From the NCBI GenBank assembly GCA_016199265.1, contig JACQGX010000032.1, positions 1-32,050 on the forward strand: a stretch of DNA of 32,050 nucleotides, written 5' to 3'. A program made the position numbers and the translations under genes. The notes under the pieces were generated by a model. The model was not told where the DNA came from, made no database searches, and saw only the letters and a program-made list of their open reading frames with translations. The stretch comes from Chloroflexota bacterium. GTDB taxonomy: Bacteria; Chloroflexota; UBA11872; UBA12225. Below are positions 6,972-17,818 of the stretch, piece after piece (position 1 is the first letter of the stretch; every line of letters begins with the position of its first letter).

Positions 6972-7928
6972 TTACCGGCTGCCGGCCACCGCGGCGACCG
7001 GTGCTGCTTCCGCGAGATAGGCAGCGACGACCTGAGCAAGGCCGTCGCGCAGCGCAGCGGTGGGCGTCCAGCCGAGCTGTTCGCTGATGTGCGTCGGGTC
7101 GAGGGCGTTACGACGCACCTCGCCCGGCTTGGGCGGCTGGTACTCCGGTGGTGCATCGTATTCGGTCAACACGGCCAGGAGCGCGTAGGTCTCATTGATC
7201 GACGTCTCGACACCGGTCGCGACGTTGTACACCGCCCACGGGCGCGGCGCGGAATCGGCGGCGAGGAGGTTCGCCCGGACGACGTCGTCGACGAATACCA
7301 GGTCGCGCGTCTGTTCGCCGTCGCCATAGATCACCGGCCGCTTCCGGGCGAGCATACGCCGCGCAAAAATCGTGATCACGCCGGCCTCAGTTTCCTCGGC
7401 TGCGGCCGGGCCGTAGACCGAGCCGTAGCGCAGCGCCACGGCGTGCAGGCCGCGCGACCGCGCGAAATACGCACAGTACGCCTCGGCCGCGGCTTTGGAG
7501 ATGCCGTACGGCGAAATCGGCGCAATCGGCGCCGATTCCGGCGTCGGCAGCATCGCTGCATCGCCGTAGATCGCGGCCGACGACGCAAAGATATACCGGC
7601 CGGTACCGTCCTGCGCTGCACAGCGCAGGACGTTGAGCGTGCCGACGATATTCGCCTCGGCGTCGCCGCGGGGGTCGATCAGCGCCCGGCGCACGTCCTT
7701 GAGCGCTGCGTGATGGCTGACGAGGTCGAAAGGACCAAACGAGGCGAACACCTCTTCGAGCGCCGGACCGGCGACGTCGACCTGGCAGAAGTGCGCGCCC
7801 GCCGGCACCGCGTCGCGCCGGCCGGTGATCAAGCTATCGACGACGACGACCGAGTCGCCGCGTGCCACGTGCGCGTGCGCCAGCGCGCTGCCAATGAATC
7901 CGGCGCCACCGGTAATCAGAACCCGCAT
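6972..7928 (-). CDS. UDP-glucose 4-epimerase-like NDP-sugar epimerase
   Basis: A 318-residue extended SDR enzyme, expected to invert C4 (or a neighbouring carbon) of an NDP-sugar in the cytoplasm. The NAD site is ITGGAGFIGSALA, VSHHAALKDV is the family's HxAA element, FASSAAIYGD gives the catalytic Ser, SPYGISK gives Tyr141 and Lys145, and GDGEQTRDLVFVDDVV is a canonical sugar nucleotide-binding block. All catalytic residues are present, unlike the downstream paralogue. ATG start; no clear ribosome-binding site. It is the first gene of the minus-strand run 7928-2517, with a 347-base gene-free region upstream that presumably holds the promoter. A 4-epimerase is likely, but related 4,6-dehydratases and 2-epimerases cannot be ruled out. 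Confidence 0.9.
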   Translation of the reverse strand: MRVLITGGAGFIGSALAHAHVARGDSVVVVDSLITGRRDAVPAGAHFCQVDVAGPALEEVFASFGPFDLVSHHAALKDVRRALIDPRGDAEANIVGTLNVLRCAAQDGTGRYIFASSAAIYGDAAMLPTPESAPIAPISPYGISKAAAEAYCAYFARSRGLHAVALRYGSVYGPAAAEETEAGVITIFARRMLARKRPVIYGDGEQTRDLVFVDDVVRANLLAADSAPRPWAVYNVATGVETSINETYALLAVLTEYDAPPEYQPPKPGEVRRNALDPTHISEQLGWTPTAALRDGLAQVVAAYLAEAAPVAAVAGSR

Positions 7929-8275
7929 GTCGTGATCCGTTCAACAGGCTAGAACGGCGATACGCGCGAAGTGTAACACCAGGGCCGTTGACCACCGAGA
8001 GCGGTGTGCCGTTAGCCATCCAATGTGAACACGACCTTGACTTCCGTTAGAGATGGTGTAGAAGTGTGGCATGGAACTTGCTACATAATGACCAACGAGA
8101 CGCACAGTGCGGAAACGCATGGTCTGAGGCGCCTCGCCGCGGTGTGGGCGTGGCGGCCGCCGCGGTGCAGCAAGTTCCTGTGCGCCTGATCATCACTGGC
8201 CCATCATTAGTCCGGTGTGCGCCGCTGTGACGATAGGCGCCAATGCAGTCGCGCGTAGTAGTGGAGGCCAACGTC
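7929..8275. other. Gene-free divergent region
   Basis: No coding region or RNA gene is convincing in these 347 bases. This should hold divergent promoters for the epimerase operon and for the small winged-helix gene. A weak plus-strand candidate is TTGACT (8037-8042), 16 bases, TAGAAG (8059-8064); another possible -10 is CATAAT at 8084-8089. I would not rely on either. A GC-rich stretch at about 8130-8175 is rich in CGCCGCGG-type palindromes. Confidence 0.4.
8263..8267 (+). promoter_or_regulatory. Ribosome-binding site of the winged-helix gene
   Basis: GGAGG sits 8 bases before the ATG at 8276. This decides the start in favour of 8276 over an in-frame ATG at 8243, which has no such site. Confidence 0.75.
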
Positions 8276-8581
8276 ATGGTGTCGGCGATGAGGACGCACG
8301 CATCAGAGAAGGTGGTTGTTACCCCGATTCAACAGCAGGTACTGCAGGGGCTTGTCAACTGCGGCGGTGCCTGCCCCTACAAGCAACTCTTCCGGGTCTG
8401 CTACGGCATGCGGTGGGACGACATGCCCAGCGTCGAGCGCAGCCGCCTCGGCGTTTCGGTGCGTGGGCTCGAAAAGAAGGGCATGGTGGAGATCAGCCGT
8501 CGCTGGGGAACTTGGGGTTACGGCCAGCCGGAGACGGTCACCATCACCGACACCGGTCGCAAGCACGCCGAGGTGGTGTAG
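8276..8581 (+). CDS. Small winged-helix protein
   Basis: A 101-residue protein with the look of a stand-alone MarR-like winged helix. The line runs from a first helix (TPIQQQVLQGLVNCGG), through PYKQLFRVCYGM, to a recognition-like helix RLGVSVRGLEKKGMVEI and a wing RRWGTWGYGQPETVTITD, ending TGRKHAEVV. 'SVRxLEKKGxVE' followed by 'VTITDTGR' is characteristic of MarR/PadR-type folds. Two Cys residues (in NCGGACPY) lie near the first turn and could bind a metal or form a disulfide, but this is unsupported. It precedes rnc by about 100 bases on the same strand. It could regulate its own region; target and ligand are unknown. Confidence 0.65.
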   Translation: MVSAMRTHASEKVVVTPIQQQVLQGLVNCGGACPYKQLFRVCYGMRWDDMPSVERSRLGVSVRGLEKKGMVEISRRWGTWGYGQPETVTITDTGRKHAEVV

Positions 8582-8603
8582 CTCGCGGCGCTTGGCTGGT
8601 AGT

Positions 8604-8623
8604 CAGGTGGTAATCACCACCTG
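8604..8623. repeat. Palindrome before rnc, CAGGTGGT type
   Basis: CAGGTGGT (8604-8611) and ACCACCTG (8616-8623) form an 8-base stem with an AATC loop. The unit GTCAGGTGGTA is the same as that of the 11-bp arrays between ftsX and ftsE at 21412-21487. It could terminate the winged-helix gene, though no T-run follows. Confidence 0.6.
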
Positions 8624-8655
8624 CCCCAACGCGCGGACGTACTTCGCCGGGCAGC

Positions 8656-8661
8656 TATACT
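8656..8661 (+). promoter_or_regulatory. Possible -10 box of rnc
   Basis: TATACT lies 22 bases before the rnc ATG at 8684, a spacing consistent with a short leader. No good -35 is present at the matching distance, so this is only a candidate. Confidence 0.3.
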
Positions 8662-8683
8662 TTGGCCATTGCATACTCCCGCA

Positions 8684-9487
8684 ATGAGTGCGCAGAGCGA
8701 CGCGCGTGACCAGAACGCCGAGCGCGACGAACTGCGTCTGCTCGAGGAAGCGCTCGGGCACCAGTTCCGCGATCGGTCGATCCTCGTCCAGGCCCTTACC
8801 CATCGCTCCTTCGTTCACGAACACCCGGAAGGCGGCAAGCACACGAACGAGCGGCTGGAGTTCCTCGGCGACGCGATCTTTCACTTCGTCGTGGCCGACG
8901 AGGTCTTCAACGCCTATCCCGACGCGCCAGAAGGGACGCTGACGGCGCTGCGAGCTTCGCTCGTCTGCACGCCTGGCCTGGCCGCGATTGCCGAGGACCT
9001 CGGCCTGGCGCGCTTCGTCCGGGTGAGTCGCGGCGAAGCGACGATCGACGGCCGCGGCCGGCAGAGTATTCTGGCCGACGCGCTCGAGGCAGTCGTCGCC
9101 GCGGTGTATCGTGACGCCGGACTCGAGGCCGCGCGTGACTTGGTGCGTCGCCTGGTGCGGCCGCGCATCCCCATCGCCGCCGCGCAGTCGGGTACATCCA
9201 ACGCCAAGGGGCGTCTGCAGGAGATCGTGCAGGCCATCGAGGGCGTGACGCCGGTCTACCGCGTACGCGAGCGCTCGGGACCGGTCCACGCCGAGCACTT
9301 CGTCGTCGAGGTCGTCGCCGGCGACCGCGTGCTCGCCCGCGGTGAGGGGCAGGGGAAACGATTCGCCGAACAGCAGGCCGCGCGCGCGGCCCTCGCCAGT
9401 CTCGCCTACGATGACGAAGCCGGCGCCGCCGAGGGGGCGGCTACGGCGAACACGAATGCTCTGACGACCGTGAGGGCCGGCGACTGA
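8684..9487 (+). CDS. rnc: Ribonuclease III
   Basis: A 267-residue cytoplasmic endonuclease that cleaves double-stranded RNA during rRNA processing and mRNA turnover. The nuclease domain carries the signature HTNERLEFLGDAIF with the metal-binding Glu and Asp, LTALRASLVC, and the second acidic site LADALEAVVAAVYRDAG. The C-terminal double-stranded RNA-binding domain starts near NAKGRLQEIVQ and ends KRFAEQQAARAALASL. A 30-residue low-complexity tail follows. I prefer the ATG at 8684; a TTG at 8669 in the same frame would add five residues. The gene lies 74 bases upstream of smc, the common rnc-smc pairing. Confidence 0.95.
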   Translation: MSAQSDARDQNAERDELRLLEEALGHQFRDRSILVQALTHRSFVHEHPEGGKHTNERLEFLGDAIFHFVVADEVFNAYPDAPEGTLTALRASLVCTPGLAAIAEDLGLARFVRVSRGEATIDGRGRQSILADALEAVVAAVYRDAGLEAARDLVRRLVRPRIPIAAAQSGTSNAKGRLQEIVQAIEGVTPVYRVRERSGPVHAEHFVVEVVAGDRVLARGEGQGKRFAEQQAARAALASLAYDDEAGAAEGAATANTNALTTVRAGD

Positions 9488-9494
9488 CGACCTA

Positions 9495-9561
9495 ACCACT
9501 GCCTGCCGCTTGCTGCCCACTGCCCATCGCTCGCCGCTCATCGTCCACCGTCTACTCGCCC
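9495..9561 (+). repeat. Degenerate heptamer array between rnc and smc
   Basis: The whole rnc-smc gap reads as loose 7-base units such as CACTGCC, TGCCGCT, TGCTGCC, CACTGCC, CATCGCT and CGCCGCT, right up to the smc start. No Shine-Dalgarno sequence is visible, so smc is probably translated by coupling or from a leader without one. Confidence 0.5.
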
Positions 9562-12500
9562 ATGTCCAGTCTCGCACCTGGCGAACGTGCCGGCCGCGTG
9601 CGCCTCAAGCGTCTCGATCTCCTCGGCTTCAAGACGTTTGCCTCGCGCGCGACGCTGGAGTTCGCCCCCGGCATCACGGCGATCGTCGGCCCAAATGGCT
9701 CGGGTAAGTCGAATGTTGCGGATGCAGTACGCTGGGTGCTGGGGGAGCAAAGTCTCAAGCTGTTGCGCGGCCGGCGCTCGGAGGACGTGATCTTTGGCGG
9801 CGGCGCCGGTCGCGCGCCCGTGGGCATGGCCGAGGTCAGCCTCACATTCGACAACTCCGAGGCGGCGCTACCGGTCGAGTTCACCGAGATCGCCATCGGC
9901 CGGCGCGCGTTCCGTTCCGGCGAGAACGAGTACCACTTGAACAAGAGCCGGGTGCGACTTCGCGACATCGTCGATCTGCTCTCGCGCGCCGGCGTCGGCC
10001 AAAACGGCCACAGCGTCATCGGCCAAGGGCTGGTCGACCTGGCGCTCTCGCTGCGGCCCGAAGAGCGTCGCGGGCTCTTCGAGGACGCTGCCGGCTTGCG
10101 GCGCTTTAACGCGAAGCGTGATGAGGCCGACGGCAAGCTCGCCGAAGTCCACGCGAACGCGACGCGCGTCGCCGACCTGATTGCCGAGCTGGAGCCCCGC
10201 GTGGCGCAGCTCCAACGGCAGGCACGACGGTCGCAGGACGAGGCGCGCCTACGCGCCGCATGGCGCAGCGCTACCGAAACGCTGCTCGCCCACGAGCGGT
10301 GGGAGACCGAACAGGCGCTGGCCGGGCTGCAGCCAGATGCCGCGCGGCACAGCTCGACGAGAGCGGCCGCCGCTGCGGGGGCCGGCGAGGCGGCACAAAC
10401 CGGCGAGGACGCGCGCCGGCGCCTCGACGAGGCCAGGGCCCGGCTCGTCGCACTGGCGTTCCAGCGCAATACGCTGCGCGACGCGTTCGAGCGCCTCCAC
10501 CGCCAGGTGGCGGTGCAGCAGGAGCGCCGCGCCGCCGCCGCGCGGCTCGCCGACGGCCTCGACGCCGATCTCAAACGCCTCCTCGCGCGCGTCGAGGAGG
10601 CCGAAGCGGCGGTTCCCGCCGCCAACACCGCCACCGAAGAAGCCCAGGCGGCCCTGGCCGCCGCCCGCGCGGCACTGGCCGGCGCGCAGGAGACGCTGCA
10701 GGCGAAGCGACAGGCCGGCGCGAACGACGCGGCGGCCCTGGCAGCGGCGCGTGCCGCTGCCGCGGAGGCGACACGCCGGTTGACGCAGGCGACGACAGCG
10801 CAAGGCGAGGCCGAGCGCCAGCTCGCCACCGTGACCAAGCAGACGGCCGACGCGGCCGGCGGTCGGGCGAGCGCCGAAGACGCGGCGGCCAGTGCCACCG
10901 CGCGACTGGCCGCGCTCGACGAGGCAACCGCCGCGCGCCGGGCCGCCCAAAAGGGGCTCCACGAAAAACGCAGCCTCGCCGCGCAGGCGCGAGCGCAGGC
11001 CCAGCAACAGCGTGACACTCTCGCGGCGCAGATTGCGCGCCTGGATCGAGAAATCGAGGCGCTCGGCGTCCGCCTCGCGGTACTCAAAGACCTCTCGCAC
11101 CAGGCGGGAACGCCGGCCGCGGGAACGGCGGCCGCGCCGAATCCGACCGGACGCGCCGGCCAAGGCACCCGCACCGAGGGCAAGGCCACCGGTGGCACGC
11201 CGGGTGGCCGGCCTCCCCTTGGAGACCGAGGTGACCGTGACGAATATGTTCGTGGCCGTCGTCCGCCCTTGCTGTCGCGGGACGGGGGCCAGGGGATCGG
11301 GCCGGCTCGCTCGCCCGGCCAACCCGACGAAGCGGCGACGTTGGCGGGGCACCTCGAGGTCGCGCCGGAGCTCGAGGCGGCCGTCGCGGCGGCGGCCGGC
11401 GCCAGCCTCGAATGGGTCGTCGTCGAGACATTCGATCAGGCCGCGCGCTTGGCGCGGGCCAACGCGCAGCGCGGTGATCGGCGAATCACGTACCTCGCCC
11501 GTGACCGCGCCGAGCGAGCGGCCGGCGCGGCGCGCGCCACCATCCCGGCGCACGACGGCGGCCGGGGATACCTGATCGAGCTCGTCGCCGCGCCGGGCGC
11601 GGCCGGGCTCTCCGAAGCGGCGATCGGACGCGCGTATCTCGTCGAGAATCTCGACGCCGCGCTCGCGCTCGACGCCTTGCTCGATCGGCTAGGCCAGCAG
11701 ACTGCACCAAACCGGCCGTCGATTGTCACGATGAGCGGCGAGCTCGTCGACCGGTCCGGCGCGATCACCTCCGGCAAGCCTCCCCCGGCCGCCGGCCTGC
11801 TCCAGCGGCTGCGCGAGATGCGTGACCTCGAGCGGCGGCTGGCGCACGCGCAGGCGACGCGCGCGCCGCTCGCCGCCGCGCACGCCGAGCGGTGCCTCGA
11901 GGTCGAGCGCCGGCAGCAGGAAGAGCGCACGTACGAACAGGAGCTGCGCGCCCTACAACAGCAGGAGTCGCGCGAAGACGGCGAGCGACGCGGGTTGACG
12001 CAGCAGCAAGCGAAGCTGCACAAAGACCTGGCGTGGTGGGAGGAGTTCGCCGGGCGCGCCCAGGCGCAGGAAACGCACCTCCGGGACCGGTTGCGTGCGC
12101 TTGCCGAGCAGCGGCGCCGGGCTGAAATCGCCCAGGCGCAGGCCGCCGAGTCGCTGGAACGTCTGGCGGCGAGAGCGGCCGAGCGAGAGCACGAGCTGGC
12201 CTCACTTGCCGAACAGGCGGCAGCCGCGCGCACCGCCGCGGCGGTCGCCGAGCAGCGGCTGGCCCAGGCGACACAACGCGCCGCCGCGGCGGCGGCAACC
12301 GCGGCCAACGCGACCTCAGAACTCAACACAGCGCAGACGCGCCGCTCGAAGGTGCATGAGGAGGTCGCGCAACTCGACCAGGCGCTGGAGCAGGGCAGGA
12401 CGGAACACGCCGCGCACGGCGCACGCCTCGACGCGGTCGAGCGCGAGCTCGGCGCCGGTCGTGCGCAGGTGGCAGCCCACGAGACAGCGCTCGAGCAGGC

Positions 12501-13431
12501 ACGCGGCGCGGCCGAGCGCGCCCGCGCCGAAGCGGCGCAGGCCGAGCGCGAGCTGGCGCTGCTCGAGGCGAAGCGCGCGACCTTGGAGGAGCGCCGGCAC
12601 GCCCTGCACGAGCACGCCGCACGCGACATCGGCGACCTGCCGCCGGCGCGCGAGAGCGATACGCCGCCCGACCAGCTCGCCGACCGGTTGACGGCACTGC
12701 AGAACCGGCTGCGCGCCTTGGGACCGGTTAACCAGGTGGCGCTCCAGGAACACGCCGAGGCGAGCGAGCGGCTGGCCTTTCTGCGCACGCAGCTCGCCGA
12801 CCTGCGTGCTGCTGCCGCCAAGCTGGAGGCGACCAAATCCGAGCTCGAGGCCGGCGTGCGGGAGGGCTTCGTCCAGACGTTCGAGGCGGTAGCGGAACAT
12901 TTCCGCGACTATTTCCGCCGCTTGTTTGGCGGCGGCGACGCCCGCCTCGTGCTGACCGACGCCAACAACGTGATCGACACCGGCGTCGACATTGTCGCGC
13001 AGCTTCCGGGCAAGCGGCGCCAGGAGCTGGCGTTCCTCTCCGGCGGCGAACGGGCGCTCGTCGCCGCCGCACTCCTGTTCGCGCTGCTCAAAGCCCGCCC
13101 CAGTCCGTTCTGTGTAATGGACGAGGTCGACGCCGCCCTCGATGAGGCCAACGTCGGTCGGTTTTGCGAGGTGTTGGAGGAGCTGTCTGCCGAGACACAA
13201 TTCGTACTGGTCACGCACAACCGGGCGACGATGGAACGAGCCGATGCCCTTTACGGCGTCACACTGGGCGAAGACGGCGTCTCGCGCGTCGTCTCGCTCA
13301 AGCTGCCGGACGATCGCGCCGATCGAAACGGCGCCGCGCACCACGAGGTCAACGGTATGACCCGGCGGGACGCCGGCGCCGCCGGTGCGCACCAACCGGG
13401 AATCGCCGCCGCGGGTAGGCGCGTGCGATGA
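9562..13431 (+). CDS. smc: Chromosome condensation ATPase SMC
   Basis: A 1289-residue SMC protein, the long-armed ATPase that with ScpA/ScpB organises and separates chromosomes. Walker A is GPNGSGKSN (about 43-51), the signature LSGGERALVAAALL lies near 1158 and Walker B CVMDEVDAALDEANV near 1187. Long Ala/Glu/Arg/Gln-rich coiled coils span about 165-510 and 760-1050 around a hinge that starts near residue 595 (LEVAPELEAAVAAAAG, then WVVVETFDQAARLA). Just before the hinge is an unusual Gly/Pro/Arg-rich insert of about 80 residues (about 512-595). The protein is somewhat longer than the usual 1150-1200 residues, largely because of that insert and a 40-residue tail. Downstream of rnc, upstream of the kinase gene. 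Confidence 0.96.
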   Translation: MSSLAPGERAGRVRLKRLDLLGFKTFASRATLEFAPGITAIVGPNGSGKSNVADAVRWVLGEQSLKLLRGRRSEDVIFGGGAGRAPVGMAEVSLTFDNSEAALPVEFTEIAIGRRAFRSGENEYHLNKSRVRLRDIVDLLSRAGVGQNGHSVIGQGLVDLALSLRPEERRGLFEDAAGLRRFNAKRDEADGKLAEVHANATRVADLIAELEPRVAQLQRQARRSQDEARLRAAWRSATETLLAHERWETEQALAGLQPDAARHSSTRAAAAAGAGEAAQTGEDARRRLDEARARLVALAFQRNTLRDAFERLHRQVAVQQERRAAAARLADGLDADLKRLLARVEEAEAAVPAANTATEEAQAALAAARAALAGAQETLQAKRQAGANDAAALAAARAAAAEATRRLTQATTAQGEAERQLATVTKQTADAAGGRASAEDAAASATARLAALDEATAARRAAQKGLHEKRSLAAQARAQAQQQRDTLAAQIARLDREIEALGVRLAVLKDLSHQAGTPAAGTAAAPNPTGRAGQGTRTEGKATGGTPGGRPPLGDRGDRDEYVRGRRPPLLSRDGGQGIGPARSPGQPDEAATLAGHLEVAPELEAAVAAAAGASLEWVVVETFDQAARLARANAQRGDRRITYLARDRAERAAGAARATIPAHDGGRGYLIELVAAPGAAGLSEAAIGRAYLVENLDAALALDALLDRLGQQTAPNRPSIVTMSGELVDRSGAITSGKPPPAAGLLQRLREMRDLERRLAHAQATRAPLAAAHAERCLEVERRQQEERTYEQELRALQQQESREDGERRGLTQQQAKLHKDLAWWEEFAGRAQAQETHLRDRLRALAEQRRRAEIAQAQAAESLERLAARAAEREHELASLAEQAAAARTAAAVAEQRLAQATQRAAAAAATAANATSELNTAQTRRSKVHEEVAQLDQALEQGRTEHAAHGARLDAVERELGAGRAQVAAHETALEQARGAAERARAEAAQAERELALLEAKRATLEERRHALHEHAARDIGDLPPARESDTPPDQLADRLTALQNRLRALGPVNQVALQEHAEASERLAFLRTQLADLRAAAAKLEATKSELEAGVREGFVQTFEAVAEHFRDYFRRLFGGGDARLVLTDANNVIDTGVDIVAQLPGKRRQELAFLSGGERALVAAALLFALLKARPSPFCVMDEVDAALDEANVGRFCEVLEELSAETQFVLVTHNRATMERADALYGVTLGEDGVSRVVSLKLPDDRADRNGAAHHEVNGMTRRDAGAAGAHQPGIAAAGRRVR
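11098..11340 (+). repeat. Repeat-like in-frame insert in the smc hinge
   Basis: This segment encodes a low-complexity Gly/Pro/Arg/Thr stretch between coiled coil and hinge. It contains TCCCCTTGGAGA (11214-11225), matching 11 of 12 bases of the intergenic repeat TCCCCTCGGAGA at 15723-15734, each followed by a GGTGA-like block. It appears to be a repeat insertion that stayed in frame. Confidence 0.5.
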
Positions 13432-13525
13432 GTACGGGGGGCAGTTGACGTAAGGCGGTTTGTGTCAAACTCTCGACTCGGTACGGTGCGATTATTGCCC
13501 AGCTTTCCCGTTGGTAGGTTGTAGG

Positions 13526-15675
<2,150 letters not shown>

Positions 15676-15714
15676 CGGTCGTCGGTGGCCAGAACCGCAG
15701 AGCGGTGCCCCCTC

Positions 15715-15746
15715 GTCCCGTCTCCCCTCGGAGAGGGTGAGGGCAG
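15715..15746. repeat. Dispersed GC-rich palindrome, CTCGGAGAGGG type
   Basis: CCGTCTCCCCTCGGAGAGGG with a following TGAGGG forms a near-palindrome in the spacer between the two facing arrays. It resembles a dispersed intergenic repeat, and a matching sequence lies in the smc hinge insert. Confidence 0.5.
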
Positions 15747-15787
15747 CCGCGGTTGCCGGCGGCGCCGCAGTGGGGCCGCCGCGGCGG

Positions 15788-17257
<1,470 letters not shown>

Positions 17258-17491
17258 CTTTGCCTCGGCGGGGCATGGTTTGGCGAAGCAACCGAGCCAT
17301 CTACCTCAGTCCGACCCCACCGGTGCCGTGCTGCGCTCTACACGCGAGCCGCACGCTGTGCTGGCTCCACAAAACTGTTACTCCGCACCGTACCACAGTC
17401 CACGGTAATTGGGCCATCTGCCGGGCCACGGCGGAGGTCGAATGCCCGGCAGGCGTCGCTGGAACGAGCGCCACGTCCTATCTTTTGGCCG

Positions 17492-17505
17492 CGTTCGTCG
17501 TTCGT
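17492..17505 (+). repeat. Two CGTTCGT heptamers
   Basis: Two perfect units of the heptamer that also occurs inside the TIM-barrel gene at 5231-5251. They lie upstream of the small zinc-ribbon gene, in a 277-base gap after the S41 peptidase start. Confidence 0.55.
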
Positions 17506-17534
17506 ACGTAAAGAGAGGCGGTTACACGTTAGTC

Positions 17535-17744
17535 ATGGGCGAGGAGTTGCCACGCGTGCCAGGGCGGAATGCTGTGGTGCAACCCAATCGAGCCGCCGTA
17601 GAGTGCGCGGTGTGCGGCGTGTCTCTTGGCAAGCGCGTGCGGAAGGGAAGAACGGTCTGCCGCGTGTGTGCGGCAAAGTCCGCCTATTCATACTTAGAGA
17701 CAGCGCTGGCCACTCCGCGCCGGCGCCGGCCAGGTAAAGCATGA
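17535..17744 (+). CDS. Small zinc-ribbon protein
   Basis: A 69-residue basic protein with two CxxC pairs, ECAVCGVSLG and TVCRVCAAK, 14 residues apart, the layout of a zinc ribbon. The C-terminus ATPRRRRPGKA is strongly basic. I chose the ATG at 17535; an in-frame upstream start at 17409 would add 42 Arg/Gly-rich residues that look non-genuine. AGAGAGG at 17512-17518 is 16 bases before the ATG, further than usual. It runs opposite to its neighbours and converges on the M23 peptidase gene. No function can be assigned; zinc ribbons of this size may bind nucleic acid or be partner subunits. Confidence 0.55.
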   Translation: MGEELPRVPGRNAVVQPNRAAVECAVCGVSLGKRVRKGRTVCRVCAAKSAYSYLETALATPRRRRPGKA

Positions 17745-17818
17745 GGCGTGATGGGTACACGGATCCCGTCGGCGGCGTGGCATGGAGCGTACCTTTGTTC
17801 GGCATTAGGCTTGGCGCG

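Noticed and set aside
6216-7952. Plus-strand frame of 578 residues opposite both epimerases
   Set aside because: No recognisable motif, biased composition, and both epimerase frames underneath are intact.
7929-8275. tRNA or other structured RNA
   Set aside because: No cloverleaf or T-loop sequence found by eye on either strand.
8655-8683. rnc start at TTG 8669
   Set aside because: It would fall almost at the predicted transcription start; ATG 8684 matches the family N-terminus better.
9552-11198. Minus-strand Ala/Ser/Arg frame opposite smc
   Set aside because: Antisense of the coiled coil; composition is a by-product of GC-rich third positions.
13460-13525. Kinase start at TTG 13460
   Set aside because: Adds 22 Cys-containing residues without homology; ATG 13526 has a better context.
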